NCBI GenBank assembly: GCA_902776185.1
Contig: CACYPH010000016.1
Span: forward strand, 1-39,865
Reading direction: 5' to 3'
Source of the DNA: an uncultured Ruminococcus sp.
Lineage (GTDB): Bacteria > Bacillota > Clostridia > Oscillospirales > Acutalibacteraceae
DNA: 39,865 nucleotides
Each line of letters starts with the position of its first letter. The first letter of the stretch is position 1. A program made the position numbers and the translations under genes. The notes under the pieces were generated by a model. That model searched no databases. It saw only the letters and a program-made list of their open reading frames with translations, and was not told the DNA's origin. Shown here piece after piece: positions 26,653 to 34,391 of this stretch.

Positions 26653-27093
26653 ATGAAACTTCACGAATTATCTCCCGCTGAGGGCTCCAAAAAGTCCGTC
26701 AAGCGTATCGGTCGCGGCCACGGCTCAGGCTGGGGCAAGACTTCCGGTAAGGGTCATAAGGGCCAGAAGGCAAGATCCGGCAAGGGTATGCGCGTCGGCT
26801 TTGAAGGCGGTCAGATGCCGCTGCAGCGCCGCATCCCGAAGCGCGGCTTCAACAACATCTTCGCTAAGAAGGTCGTTGCTGTTAACGTAGGCACACTCAA
26901 TAAGTTCGAGGACGGCGCGGTCGTCGATATCGCTGCTCTGACTGAGAAGGGCATCGTCAAGAACTCTTTTGATAGCGTCAAGATTCTCTCCAACGGCACT
27001 ATCACCAAGAAGCTCACCGTTAAGGCTTCGGCGTTCTCTGAGGGCGCTAAGGCCAAGATTGAAGCTGCCGGCGGAAAGATCGAGGTGATTTAA
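26653..27093 (+). CDS. rplO: 50S ribosomal protein L15
   Basis: Codes for 146 residues. L15 is a late assembly protein. [43 protein letters not shown], the glycine-rich extended arm, and [17 protein letters not shown] are clear. AAGGAGGTGC precedes the start. secY begins directly after the stop. Confidence 0.98.
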   Translation: MKLHELSPAEGSKKSVKRIGRGHGSGWGKTSGKGHKGQKARSGKGMRVGFEGGQMPLQRRIPKRGFNNIFAKKVVAVNVGTLNKFEDGAVVDIAALTEKGIVKNSFDSVKILSNGTITKKLTVKASAFSEGAKAKIEAAGGKIEVI

Positions 27094-28449
27094 TTGTTTA
27101 AGACAATTAGAAACGCCTGGTCGATCCCGGATCTGCGCAAAAAGATCTTATTCACACTGTTGATCGTCGTTATTTTCAGAATCGGTTCGGTCATCCCGGT
27201 ACCGTTCCTGAATATGGACGCTCTTGCCAATGTCATGGGCAACGCTTCGGGCGTTGACGATACTCTCGTCGGCTACCTGAACACCCTCTCCGGCGGTGCG
27301 TTCTCTAACGCGACCATCTTCGCTATGGGTATCACACCCTACATCAACAGCTCCATTATCATGCAGCTGTTGTGCGTAGCGATCCCGCCCCTCGAGCGCC
27401 TCTCTAAGGAAGGCGAAGAGGGCAGAAAGAAGATCGCTGCGATCACACGTTATGTCACTGTCGGCCTCGGTCTGATCCAGGGTACTGCGTACTACTTCTT
27501 CCTGAAGAACTCGATCGACAACCAGGTTTCTGACAGCAACCCCAACCCCACCTATCAGGCGATCGCCAAGTATACCGAAGGCGGCGCGATGTGGTTCACC
27601 ATGATCGCGATCATCCTTTGCTTTACCGCAGGTACCGCGCTGATCATGTGGCTGGGCGAGCAGATCAACAAGAACGGTATCGGCAACGGTATCTCCATCC
27701 TGCTGTTTGCGGGTATTATCGCAAGACTGCCTTATACCATCAGCCAGCTGGGTATGTACTGGAACCTCGCAGGTGAGGATAACACCGGCTTCTATGTCAC
27801 CGTTCCGTTGTGGATCGTCCTCTTCCTCGTCGTCATTTGGGTCATCACCTTTATGCAGGACGCGGAAAGACGTATCCCGATCCAGTATGCAAAACGTGTT
27901 GTCGGCCGCAAGATGTACGGCGGTCAGTCCACCCACCTGCCCATCAAGGTAGCGCTGGGCGGCGTTATGCCGATCATCTTCGCGTCCTCTATCCTTTCTA
28001 TCCCCAGCACCATCAAGCTGTTCATCGGCGAGGTCAAGTCCACTTTCTGGGCAGGCTTCTTTAACGCCTTCTCCACAAGCGGCTGGCTGTATGCGGTGCT
28101 GTACTTCCTGCTGATCCTTGCGTTCGCGTATTTCTATACCACCATTCAGTACAATCCGATCGAAATGGCGAACAACTTAAAGCAGAACAACGGTACCATC
28201 CCCGGTATCCGTCCCGGCAGACCTACTGCCGACTTCATCAAGAAGATCCTGTCAAGAATCACCCTGATCGGCGCTCTGTTCCTCGCGTTCATCGCGCTGC
28301 TCCCGATCCTGTACTCCGACTTTACGGGTCTGTACGGCCTGTCGATGGGCGGTACCTCCGTCATCATTATCGTCGGCGTCGCTCTGGATACCGCGAAGCA
28401 GCTTGAGAGCCAGATGATGATGCGTCACTACAAGGGCTTCCTTGACTAA
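27094..28449 (+). CDS. secY: Preprotein translocase subunit SecY
   Basis: Codes for 451 residues from a TTG start with no gap after rplO; GAGGTG lies upstream. SecY is the channel of the Sec translocon in the cytoplasmic membrane. Ten hydrophobic segments are expected and the key ones are visible: the first helix KILFTLLIVVIFRIGSVIPVP, the plug region with SGGAFSNATIFAMGITPYINSSIIMQLL, and the cytoplasmic loop PGRPTADFIKKILSRIT. The N-terminal residues FKTIRNAWSIPDLRKKI are typical. Confidence 0.98.
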   Translation: MFKTIRNAWSIPDLRKKILFTLLIVVIFRIGSVIPVPFLNMDALANVMGNASGVDDTLVGYLNTLSGGAFSNATIFAMGITPYINSSIIMQLLCVAIPPLERLSKEGEEGRKKIAAITRYVTVGLGLIQGTAYYFFLKNSIDNQVSDSNPNPTYQAIAKYTEGGAMWFTMIAIILCFTAGTALIMWLGEQINKNGIGNGISILLFAGIIARLPYTISQLGMYWNLAGEDNTGFYVTVPLWIVLFLVVIWVITFMQDAERRIPIQYAKRVVGRKMYGGQSTHLPIKVALGGVMPIIFASSILSIPSTIKLFIGEVKSTFWAGFFNAFSTSGWLYAVLYFLLILAFAYFYTTIQYNPIEMANNLKQNNGTIPGIRPGRPTADFIKKILSRITLIGALFLAFIALLPILYSDFTGLYGLSMGGTSVIIIVGVALDTAKQLESQMMMRHYKGFLD

Positions 28450-28473
28450 GGCGAAAGAAAAGGGGTAGAATTT

Positions 28474-29106
28474 ATGAAACTTATCCTGTTAGGCGCTCCC
28501 GGTGCCGGCAAAGGCACACAGGCTGCTGTTATCAGCGAGCGCTTGAATATTCCCCAGATCAGCACGGGTAACATCATCCGTGCCGCGCTGAAGAGCGGTA
28601 CAGAGATGGGCTTGAAGGCGAAGTCCTTCATCGACGCGGGTCAGCTGGTTCCCGATGATGTCGTTATCGGCATCATCAAGGAACGCCTGAATGAAGACGA
28701 CTGCAAAGACGGCTTCATCCTGGACGGCTTCCCCCGTACCATCCCTCAGGCCGAGGCTCTGGACGAGATGGGTGTTGACATCGACAAGGTTATCGATATC
28801 GAGGTAGCCGACGACGTCATCATCAGCCGTCTGTCCGGACGCCGCGTGTGTGAGAAATGCGGCAGACCCTATCATACCGAGAGCTTGAAGCCCAAGGTTG
28901 ACGGCGTTTGCGACGATTGCTCAGGCGCCCTTATTCAGCGCAAGGACGACCATCCTGATACGGTCAAAGCAAGACTCGATATCTATCATAAAGAGACCGA
29001 GCCGCTCAAGGACTATTATGAGAAGCAGGGCAAGCTCTCTGTCGTCGAGGGTATGAACTCCGTCGAAGAGACTACCAAAGCTACTTTTGAAGCGCTTGAG
29101 GCTTAA
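28474..29106 (+). CDS. adk: Adenylate kinase (zinc-lid form)
   Basis: Codes for 210 residues. It interconverts ATP, ADP and AMP. The P-loop GAPGAGKGTQ is at residues 7-16, and the AMP-binding DGFPRTIPQAE at 84-94. The LID holds four cysteines (C126, C129, C146, C149), so it is the zinc form common in Gram-positive bacteria. AAAAGGGG precedes the ATG. Its place between secY and map is conserved in Firmicutes. Confidence 0.97.
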   Translation: MKLILLGAPGAGKGTQAAVISERLNIPQISTGNIIRAALKSGTEMGLKAKSFIDAGQLVPDDVVIGIIKERLNEDDCKDGFILDGFPRTIPQAEALDEMGVDIDKVIDIEVADDVIISRLSGRRVCEKCGRPYHTESLKPKVDGVCDDCSGALIQRKDDHPDTVKARLDIYHKETEPLKDYYEKQGKLSVVEGMNSVEETTKATFEALEA

Positions 29107-29108
29107 GT

Positions 29109-29861
29109 ATGATCGTAGTCAAGACCGCACGCGAAATCAAACTGATGCAGGACGCGTGTACGCTGTCCGCGCGGGCATTAAAGCTCGCGGGAGAGATGGT
29201 CGAGCCGGGCGTGTCGACCCTTGAGATCGACACAGCAGTTCGTAAATTCATCGAGGGTGAGGGCGGCGTGCCCTCCACCCTCGGTTACGAAGGCTATCCG
29301 GCTTCTACCTGTATCTCTGTGAACAGCGTGGTAGTCCATGGCATACCGAGCAAAAAGACGATCCTCAGAAACGGCGATATCGTTTCGATCGACATCATGG
29401 CAGGCATGCACGGGTTTCACGGCGACAACGCCTATACCTATGCCTGCGGCGATATCTCGCCCGAAGCCAAGGCTCTGCTGAAAGCGACTGAGGAAAGCCT
29501 TTACGAGGGAATCAAGGCGGCGCAGGCTGGCAATCGCATCGGCGATATCGGCAGCGCTGTGCAAAGGTATGTCGAAGCTCGCAGTTACGGGGTGGTACGG
29601 GAATTTACCGGCCACGGCGTAGGTGCGAAACTGCACGAAGAACCAAGCGTACCCAATTTCGGTACACCCGGGCGAGGCGCTCGCCTGATCCCGGGCATGA
29701 CAATCGCAATCGAACCGATGATCACGCTGGGCGATCATCACACGAGGATCCTCAAGGACGGCTGGACCGCTGTCACCATCGACGGCTCGCTTGCCGCACA
29801 CTTTGAGCATACCGTGTGTATCACGCCCGACGGCCCGATCATTATGACCCAGCTCAGGTAG
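29109..29861 (+). CDS. map: Methionine aminopeptidase, type I
   Basis: Codes for 250 residues. It removes the first methionine from new proteins. The five metal ligands are in place: D95 and D106 in SIDIMAGMHGFHGDNAYT, H169 in TGHGVG, E202 in IAIEPM and E233 in HFEHTV; H78 matches the substrate-binding histidine. It starts two bases after the adk stop; an upstream AGGCTTAAG site is weak, so it probably depends on coupling. Confidence 0.96.
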   Translation: MIVVKTAREIKLMQDACTLSARALKLAGEMVEPGVSTLEIDTAVRKFIEGEGGVPSTLGYEGYPASTCISVNSVVVHGIPSKKTILRNGDIVSIDIMAGMHGFHGDNAYTYACGDISPEAKALLKATEESLYEGIKAAQAGNRIGDIGSAVQRYVEARSYGVVREFTGHGVGAKLHEEPSVPNFGTPGRGARLIPGMTIAIEPMITLGDHHTRILKDGWTAVTIDGSLAAHFEHTVCITPDGPIIMTQLR

Positions 29862-29870
29862 AGGTGGATC

Positions 29871-30110
29871 ATGGAGATCAAGGAAGGCAGCGTCGTCATC
29901 GCAAAAGCAGGCCGCGATAAGGGAAAGCCTTTTGCGGTGGTAGATGTGATCAACAGCAGGACGGTGCTGATCGCGGACGGAAAGTCCCGGCCGCTTGAGC
30001 ATCCGAAGCGCAAGAACATCATCCATCTGCAGGCGACCGCGATGAGCGTCGATTGCAATACGACCAACCGACAACTACGAAAAGATCTGAACAGTATCAT
30101 AGGAGGTTAA
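29871..30110 (+). CDS. KOW-domain RNA-binding protein (L14e-like)
   Basis: Codes for 79 residues. The N-terminal half is a KOW fold: GSVVIAKAGRDKGKPFAVVDVINSRTVLIADGK, followed by a basic RPLEHPKRKNIIHL segment. It resembles the small L14e/L27e-like RNA-binding proteins often found between map and infA in Firmicutes. A role in the ribosome or in 23S rRNA binding is likely by family and place but not shown. GAGGTGG lies upstream, and infA starts three bases after the stop. Confidence 0.85.
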   Translation: MEIKEGSVVIAKAGRDKGKPFAVVDVINSRTVLIADGKSRPLEHPKRKNIIHLQATAMSVDCNTTNRQLRKDLNSIIGG

Positions 30111-30113
30111 GTG

Positions 30114-30332
30114 ATGTCCAAACAGGATGTTATCGAAATTGAAGGTATCGTAACGGACGCTCTGCCGAACGCGCAGTTCACCGTAGAGCTCCCCAACGGC
30201 CACAAGATTCTGGCTGTGATCTCAGGCAAGCTGAGAATGAACTTTATCCGTATCCTCCCGGGCGATAAGGTGACCGTAGAGATGTCGCCTTACGACCTTA
30301 CCAGAGGAAGGATTACTTGGAGAACCAAGTAA
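30114..30332 (+). CDS. infA: Translation initiation factor IF-1
   Basis: Codes for 72 residues, exact family length; an OB-fold protein that binds the 30S A site. [69 protein letters not shown] is standard. ATG 30114 is preferred to GTG 30111 because AGGAGG then lies seven bases away. The last codons and the stop form one side of a 9-bp hairpin (30312-30333). Confidence 0.97.
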   Translation: MSKQDVIEIEGIVTDALPNAQFTVELPNGHKILAVISGKLRMNFIRILPGDKVTVEMSPYDLTRGRITWRTK

Positions 30333-30333
30333 T
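30312..30333 (+). promoter_or_regulatory. Hairpin over the infA stop codon
   Basis: ATTACTTGG pairs with CCAAGTAAT around an AGAA loop. The stop TAA lies within the right arm. The T-tract is too short for a clear terminator (TTTGC). It may stabilise or punctuate the mRNA ahead of the repeat element that follows. Confidence 0.5.
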
Positions 30334-30359
30334 TTGCAAACACCGGAGGAAATAAGGTA

Positions 30360-30486
30360 GCCGCTGCGCGGCAATACTGCAATTCCTCAGTCGCCTTCGG
30401 CGACAGCTCTCTTAGCAGAGACGGCAGACCCCTCTGGGCTTTGCCCATCTCCCCTAGCAGGGGAGTCTCCTTTACCAAAGGGAGCC
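30360..30486. repeat. Palindromic intergenic repeat (infA-rpmJ gap)
   Basis: A run of hairpins: GCCGC-TGC-GCGGC (30360-30372), GTCGCC-TTC-GGCGAC (30390-30404), GGGC-TTT-GCCC (30436-30446), CTCCCC-TAGCA-GGGGAG (30449-30465) and CTCCTTT/AAAGGGAG (30467-30484). The wording CCTCAGTCGCCTTCGGCGAC and GGGAGCC resembles a repetitive element common between genes in gut Clostridia. It has no coding capacity and looks like a non-autonomous insertion just upstream of the rpmJ binding site. Confidence 0.7.
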
Positions 30487-30514
30487 GAAATCACTAAGGA
30501 AAGGAATGATATTT

Positions 30515-30628
30515 GTGAAAGTCAGACCTTCAGTAAAGAAAATGTGTGAGAAGTGCAAGATTATCAAGAGAAAAGGTAAGATCATGGTAATCTGCGACAA
30601 CCCCAAGCATAAGCAGCGTCAGGGCTGA
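30515..30628 (+). CDS. rpmJ: 50S ribosomal protein L36
   Basis: Codes for 37 residues, starting at [40 protein letters not shown]. The zinc pattern C-x2-C ... C-x4-H is complete, so this is the zinc form of L36. GTG 30515 is preferred to ATG 30506 because AAGGAAAGG ends one base before the ATG but about ten before the GTG. The stop codon is part of the hairpin that opens repeat element 6. Confidence 0.96.
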   Translation: MKVRPSVKKMCEKCKIIKRKGKIMVICDNPKHKQRQG

Positions 30629-30753
30629 TCGCGGAGCGATCAAAGATGATGGATGATAGATGAAAGATGATTGACGGAGGTTACTCGCTTTGCTCGGACA
30701 TTTATCGGGTTATGGGTGTTTTTCTGTCATCAATCATCAATCATTAATCATCA
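30627..30753. repeat. Heptamer repeat element 6 with inverted arms (rpmJ-rpsM gap)
   Basis: A hairpin GATCGC-GGA-GCGATC (30627-30641) is followed by left-arm heptamers GATGATG, GATGATA, GATGAAA, GATGATT (30645-30672) and right-arm heptamers TGTCATC, AATCATC, AATCATT, AATCATC (30725-30752), which are their complement. The core contains ATCGGGTTATGGGTGT, which reads like the core of elements 1 and 5 on the opposite strand, so this copy is reversed. The remaining bases to 30803 are AT-rich and hold the rpsM site TGGAGGTG. Confidence 0.8.
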
Positions 30754-30803
30754 TACTCTTCACACAAATCAATTTTAATTAATAATTATGGAGGTGCATT
30801 TTA

Positions 30804-31172
30804 ATGGCTCGTATAGCAGGCGTCGACTTGCCCCGTGATAAGAGAGTCGAGATCGGACTCACCTATATCTACGGTATCGGTCGCAAAACCGCTACAGACA
30901 TTATTGCTGCAACCGGTGTAAATCCCGACACTCGCGTTCGTGATCTCACCGAGGAAGACGTATCAAAACTCAGAGAATATATTGACCATAACTACCGCGT
31001 GGAAGGCGATCTGCGCCGTGACGTCGCTTTTGATATCAAGCGACTCATCGAAATCGGCAGCTATCGCGGCGTGCGCCATAGAAAAGGTCTCCCCGTAAGA
31101 GGCCAGCGTAGCAAGACCAATGCGAGAACCCGCAAAGGTCCCCGCAAGACGATGGCCAACAAGAAGAAGTAA
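30804..31172 (+). CDS. rpsM: 30S ribosomal protein S13
   Basis: Codes for 122 residues. S13 lies in the 30S head and forms intersubunit bridges. [33 protein letters not shown] at the start and [32 protein letters not shown] at the end are diagnostic. ATGGAGGTGC precedes the start. It opens the alpha-operon part of the block. Confidence 0.98.
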   Translation: MARIAGVDLPRDKRVEIGLTYIYGIGRKTATDIIAATGVNPDTRVRDLTEEDVSKLREYIDHNYRVEGDLRRDVAFDIKRLIEIGSYRGVRHRKGLPVRGQRSKTNARTRKGPRKTMANKKK

Positions 31173-31187
31173 GGAGGGCGATTCAAT

Positions 31188-31589
31188 ATGGCAGTTAAAA
31201 CAGGTAAAAAGACTCCTATCCGCCGCCGCCGCGAAAGAAAGAACATCGAAAAAGGCTCGGCTCATATCCAGTCTACTTTTAACAACACAATCGTAACTAT
31301 ATCCGACACACAGGGCAACGCGATCTCCTGGGCGTCCGCAGGCGAGCTTGGCTTCCGCGGTTCCAGAAAATCCACTCCCTTTGCGGCTCAGAGCGCTGCC
31401 GAGACAGCTGCCAAGGCTGCGATGGAGCATGGTATGAAGAGCGTTGAGGTCTTCGTCAAGGGCCCCGGCCAGGGTCGTGAGGCGGCTATCCGCGCACTGC
31501 AGACCGCAGGTCTTGAGGTCACCATGATCAAAGACGTTACCCCGATTCCCCACAACGGATGCCGTCCTCCCAAGAGAAGACGCGTATAA
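31188..31589 (+). CDS. rpsK: 30S ribosomal protein S11
   Basis: Codes for 133 residues. S11 shapes the 30S platform near the E site. [46 protein letters not shown] and the C-terminal [17 protein letters not shown] are characteristic. AAGGAGGGCG precedes the ATG. rpsD follows after 21 bases. Confidence 0.98.
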   Translation: MAVKTGKKTPIRRRRERKNIEKGSAHIQSTFNNTIVTISDTQGNAISWASAGELGFRGSRKSTPFAAQSAAETAAKAAMEHGMKSVEVFVKGPGQGREAAIRALQTAGLEVTMIKDVTPIPHNGCRPPKRRRV

Positions 31590-31610
31590 AGAAAAAGGAG
31601 GATATAGATT

Positions 31611-32207
31611 ATGGCTAAGAATTCACAGCCGATCGCTAAGCGCTGCAGAGCGCTGGGCATTTCCCCCGCTGTTATGGGTTACTCCAAGAAGACTTCCAAC
31701 CGTAACCCCGGCGGTAAAATGAGAAGAAAGCAGAGCGAATACGGCGTTCAGCTGACCGAAAAGCAGAAGGTCAAATTCATCTACGGCGTTCTTGAGAAGC
31801 AGTTCAGAATGTACTACGAGAAGGCCGAGAAGATGGAAGGTAAGACAGGTGAAAACCTTCTCTCTCTGGTCGAGCGCAGACTGGACAACGTTGTTTTCCG
31901 TCTGGGTCTGGCTGCTACCCGCCGCGAGGCGCGCCAGCTGACCAACCACGCTCACTTCACCGTTAACGGCAAGAAGGTCAACATCCCTTCTTATATCGTT
32001 AAGGTCGGCGACGTTATCGCTGTCAGCGATAAGTCCAAGGACACCAACCGTTTCAAAGCTCTCGTAGAAGGCGAAGCAACTGCACTGACACCCAAGTGGC
32101 TTGAGAAAACCGACAAGCTCAGCGGTAAGGTTATCGCGCTGCCTCAGCGTGACGACATCGACTATCCGGTCGAGGAACACCTCATCGTCGAGTTGTACTC
32201 CAAGTAA
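31611..32207 (+). CDS. rpsD: 30S ribosomal protein S4 (zinc-free form)
   Basis: Codes for 198 residues. S4 begins 16S rRNA folding and in several bacteria represses its own operon. The S4 RNA-binding domain is at about 93-155 (RRLDNVVFRLGLAATRREARQLTNHAHFTVNGKKVNIPSYIVKVGD). The N-terminal region has a single cysteine (KRCRALG), so it is the form without a zinc site. AAAGGAGG lies upstream. Confidence 0.97.
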   Translation: MAKNSQPIAKRCRALGISPAVMGYSKKTSNRNPGGKMRRKQSEYGVQLTEKQKVKFIYGVLEKQFRMYYEKAEKMEGKTGENLLSLVERRLDNVVFRLGLAATRREARQLTNHAHFTVNGKKVNIPSYIVKVGDVIAVSDKSKDTNRFKALVEGEATALTPKWLEKTDKLSGKVIALPQRDDIDYPVEEHLIVELYSK

Positions 32208-32321
32208 TTTGTACGCCGATCGGATTTTTCCGGTCTACGCGCCCGCGCATTTTTGCACGGGCAGCGCGGGCAGATCATGCGGTTTGCTCTGCGCATGAAT
32301 AATTAAAGGAGGAATTCGCCA
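32208..32321. other. rpsD-rpoA spacer with hairpins
   Basis: A 114-base gap where genes are otherwise nearly contiguous. GCCCG...CGGGC around 32241-32262 and a clean CATGCG/CGCATG stem (32276-32281 with 32292-32297, ten-base loop) are visible. No heptamers and no promoter. The rpoA site AAAGGAGGAATT follows. Control of rpoA by S4 is possible but not shown. Confidence 0.45.
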
Positions 32322-33275
32322 ATGATAGAGATTGAAAAACCCAGAATTGATACAGAAGAACTGTCTTCGGACGGCAAGTACGGCAGATTTGTGGTGGAAC
32401 CCCTCGAGCGCGGCTTCGGCAATACGCTCGGTAACTCTCTTCGCCGCGTGCTTCTCTCGTCCCTTGAGGGCGTAGCCGTCACATCAATTAAAATAAACGG
32501 AGTAAATCACGAGTTCTCTACGATTCCCGGCGTAAAGGAAGATGTCACCGAGATCGTCCTGAATATGAAGAGCTTGGTAGCGAAACTCCACTCTAACGGT
32601 CCCAAGATCGTTGAAATCTCTGTGGAAGGCCCCTGTGAGGTCACCGCAGAGAGCATCAAGTGTGACAGTGAGGTCGAGATCCTCAATCCGGATCTGCACA
32701 TCGCATCTCTGACAAACGGCGCAACGCTGAGCATGGAGATCACACTTGACAAGGGCAGAGGCTATGTTCCCGCTGAGAAGAACAAGCTGATCGCGGGCAA
32801 CGAGATCATCGGCGTTCTGCCGGTAGACTCGATCTACACCCCTGTCTTAAAGGTCAATTATACGGTCGATAACACCCGCGTCGGTCAGATCACCGACTAC
32901 GACAAGCTGACCCTCAGCGTCTGGACAAACGGCGTTATCAATGCGCAGGAAGCGGTATCCCTTGCCGCTAAGGTCCTGTGCGAGCATCTCAACCTCTTTG
33001 TGAACCTCTCCGACAGAGGCTACAACACCGAGATCATGGTTGAGAAGGACGACAAGGGCAAGGAGAAGGTGCTCGAGATGACCATCGAAGAGCTCGACCT
33101 CTCCGTGCGTTCGTTCAACTGCTTAAAGCGCGCCGGTATCAACACCGTAGAAGACCTGATCTCTAAGTCTGAGGAAGACATGATGAAGGTTCGCAACCTC
33201 GGTCGTAAATCTCTCGAAGAGGTTGTTTTCAAGCTCGATACACTGGGCTTCAGTCTTCGTAAAGAGGACGAATAA
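32322..33275 (+). CDS. rpoA: DNA-directed RNA polymerase subunit alpha
   Basis: Codes for 317 residues. The N-terminal domain (about 1-230) dimerises and nucleates polymerase assembly: [32 protein letters not shown] is the key motif. The C-terminal domain (about 250-317) binds UP elements and activators: [47 protein letters not shown]. Length and order fit Firmicutes. AAAGGAGGAATT precedes the ATG. Confidence 0.98.
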   Translation: MIEIEKPRIDTEELSSDGKYGRFVVEPLERGFGNTLGNSLRRVLLSSLEGVAVTSIKINGVNHEFSTIPGVKEDVTEIVLNMKSLVAKLHSNGPKIVEISVEGPCEVTAESIKCDSEVEILNPDLHIASLTNGATLSMEITLDKGRGYVPAEKNKLIAGNEIIGVLPVDSIYTPVLKVNYTVDNTRVGQITDYDKLTLSVWTNGVINAQEAVSLAAKVLCEHLNLFVNLSDRGYNTEIMVEKDDKGKEKVLEMTIEELDLSVRSFNCLKRAGINTVEDLISKSEEDMMKVRNLGRKSLEEVVFKLDTLGFSLRKEDE

Positions 33276-33448
33276 TTCAGAAGCGCCGAGGTCCGAAGCC
33301 CTCGGATAACGACTGACGAGTCGGTGCCTGTCGGAATGACCGAAGGTCATGGAGATGGGCGGACGAGTGGGAGTTATACGAGGATCAGCGCAGGACGACG
33401 AGGCGTGACATTTGATAAAACGAATACACCCGAAAGGAGTGAAGAATC
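33276..33448. other. rpoA-rplQ spacer with three tandem hairpins
   Basis: A 173-base gap. Three consecutive hairpins are clear: CCGAGG/CCTCGG (33286-33305), CGACT-GACG-AGTCG (33310-33323) and ATGACC-GAA-GGTCAT (33336-33350). The last resembles GTGACC-AGC-GGTCAC in repeat element 2. The rest to 33448 shows only the AAAGGAGTG site of rplQ. It may be a leader-like control segment or another decayed intergenic repeat. Confidence 0.5.
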
Positions 33449-33790
33449 ATGCCGGGTACTAGAAAACTGGGCAGAGCTACTGATGCGCGTCTTGCTATGC
33501 TCAGAGCTCTCGTAACATTCTTGCTCGAGAATGGAAAAATCGAAACTACTGTTACTCGCGCGAAGGAAGTCGCTTCTCTGACCGAGAAGATGATCACCGT
33601 CGCGAAGAAAGATACGCTCGCGAACAAAAGACAGGTCATGGCGTTCGTCACAAAAGAGGACGTCGCGACCAAACTGTTCAAGGAGATTGCTCCTAAGTAC
33701 GAGGATCGTAACGGCGGTTACACCCGTATCACCAAGATCGGTCCCCGCCGCGGCGACGCAGCGGAGATGGCGATCATCGAGCTGGTCTGA
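33449..33790 (+). CDS. rplQ: 50S ribosomal protein L17
   Basis: Codes for 113 residues. L17 lies at the tunnel exit. [36 protein letters not shown] and the [25 protein letters not shown] end are conserved. AAAGGAGTG precedes the ATG. It ends the ribosomal block and is followed by a strong terminator. Confidence 0.98.
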   Translation: MPGTRKLGRATDARLAMLRALVTFLLENGKIETTVTRAKEVASLTEKMITVAKKDTLANKRQVMAFVTKEDVATKLFKEIAPKYEDRNGGYTRITKIGPRRGDAAEMAIIELV

Positions 33791-33807
33791 TAGCTGTATA
33801 GAATTAT

Positions 33808-33836
33808 GCCCCATCGTTTGATGGGGCTTTTTCTTT
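33808..33836 (+). terminator. Intrinsic terminator after rplQ
   Basis: GCCCCATC, loop GTTT, GATGGGGC form a perfect 8-bp stem, followed by TTTTTCTTT. This is the clearest terminator in the window and closes the ribosomal transcription unit. Confidence 0.93.
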
Positions 33837-33846
33837 ATCCGTTTTG

Positions 33847-33892
33847 TGATATAATCCCCTTGTCATTTGTTTATATAGTGAAAGGACCTTTC
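33847..33892 (+). promoter_or_regulatory. Probable promoter and palindrome upstream of the sigma factor gene
   Basis: TGATATAAT (33847-33855) is an extended -10 box; no good -35 is seen because the terminator T-tract occupies that place. A perfect palindrome GAAAGG-A-CCTTTC lies at 33880-33892, between the expected start of transcription and the binding site GGAAAGGAGG. It could be an operator or a small hairpin near the binding site. Confidence 0.5.
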
Positions 33893-33917
33893 AAAAAGAT
33901 CGGAAAGGAGGGGCTGC

Positions 33918-34388
33918 ATGGAGCGTCAGAAATATCAATGCATCGTACGAAAGTATATCGACGATGTTTATCGCGTTGCACTCAACTGCTGTCACCATCG
34001 CGCAGACGCAGAGGATGCGGTACAGAATACGTTTTTGAAGCTGTTGACCACAGAGACAGCTTTCTCAGACGATGAGCATATCCGAAGATGGCTGATACGG
34101 GTTGTCATCAATGAGTGCCGTAACAGCTTGAATTCTTTTTGGCACAGAAAGATCGGTTTCTTTGACGATTTAGATCGGGAACCGGAGGCGTTTTCCGACG
34201 ACGAGCGATGGCTGTTGGAAGAAATCTGTCATTTGCCGCCGAAATACAGCGCGGTGCTGCACCTGTATTATTACGAGGGCTACCACTGTGCAGAAATCGC
34301 CCGGATGCTGAACATTTCCGAGAGCAACGTGCAAACCCGACTGCAAAGAGCAAGAAAAATGCTGAAAAACAGAATTAAGGAGGCGTGA
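33918..34388 (+). CDS. RNA polymerase sigma factor, ECF family
   Basis: Codes for 156 residues. Region 2 (about 18-45) shows NCCHHRADAEDAVQNTFLKL, which contacts core polymerase and the -10 box. Region 4 (about 105-150) shows LPPKYSAVLHLYYYEGYHCAEIARMLNISESNVQTRLQRARKML, the helix-turn-helix for the -35 box. This two-domain form without regions 1 and 3 is the extracytoplasmic-function type. GGAAAGGAGG precedes the ATG. The next gene, three bases away, looks like its membrane-bound anti-sigma factor. The signal it responds to is unknown. Confidence 0.92.
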   Translation: MERQKYQCIVRKYIDDVYRVALNCCHHRADAEDAVQNTFLKLLTTETAFSDDEHIRRWLIRVVINECRNSLNSFWHRKIGFFDDLDREPEAFSDDERWLLEEICHLPPKYSAVLHLYYYEGYHCAEIARMLNISESNVQTRLQRARKMLKNRIKEA

Positions 34389-34391
34389 CAA

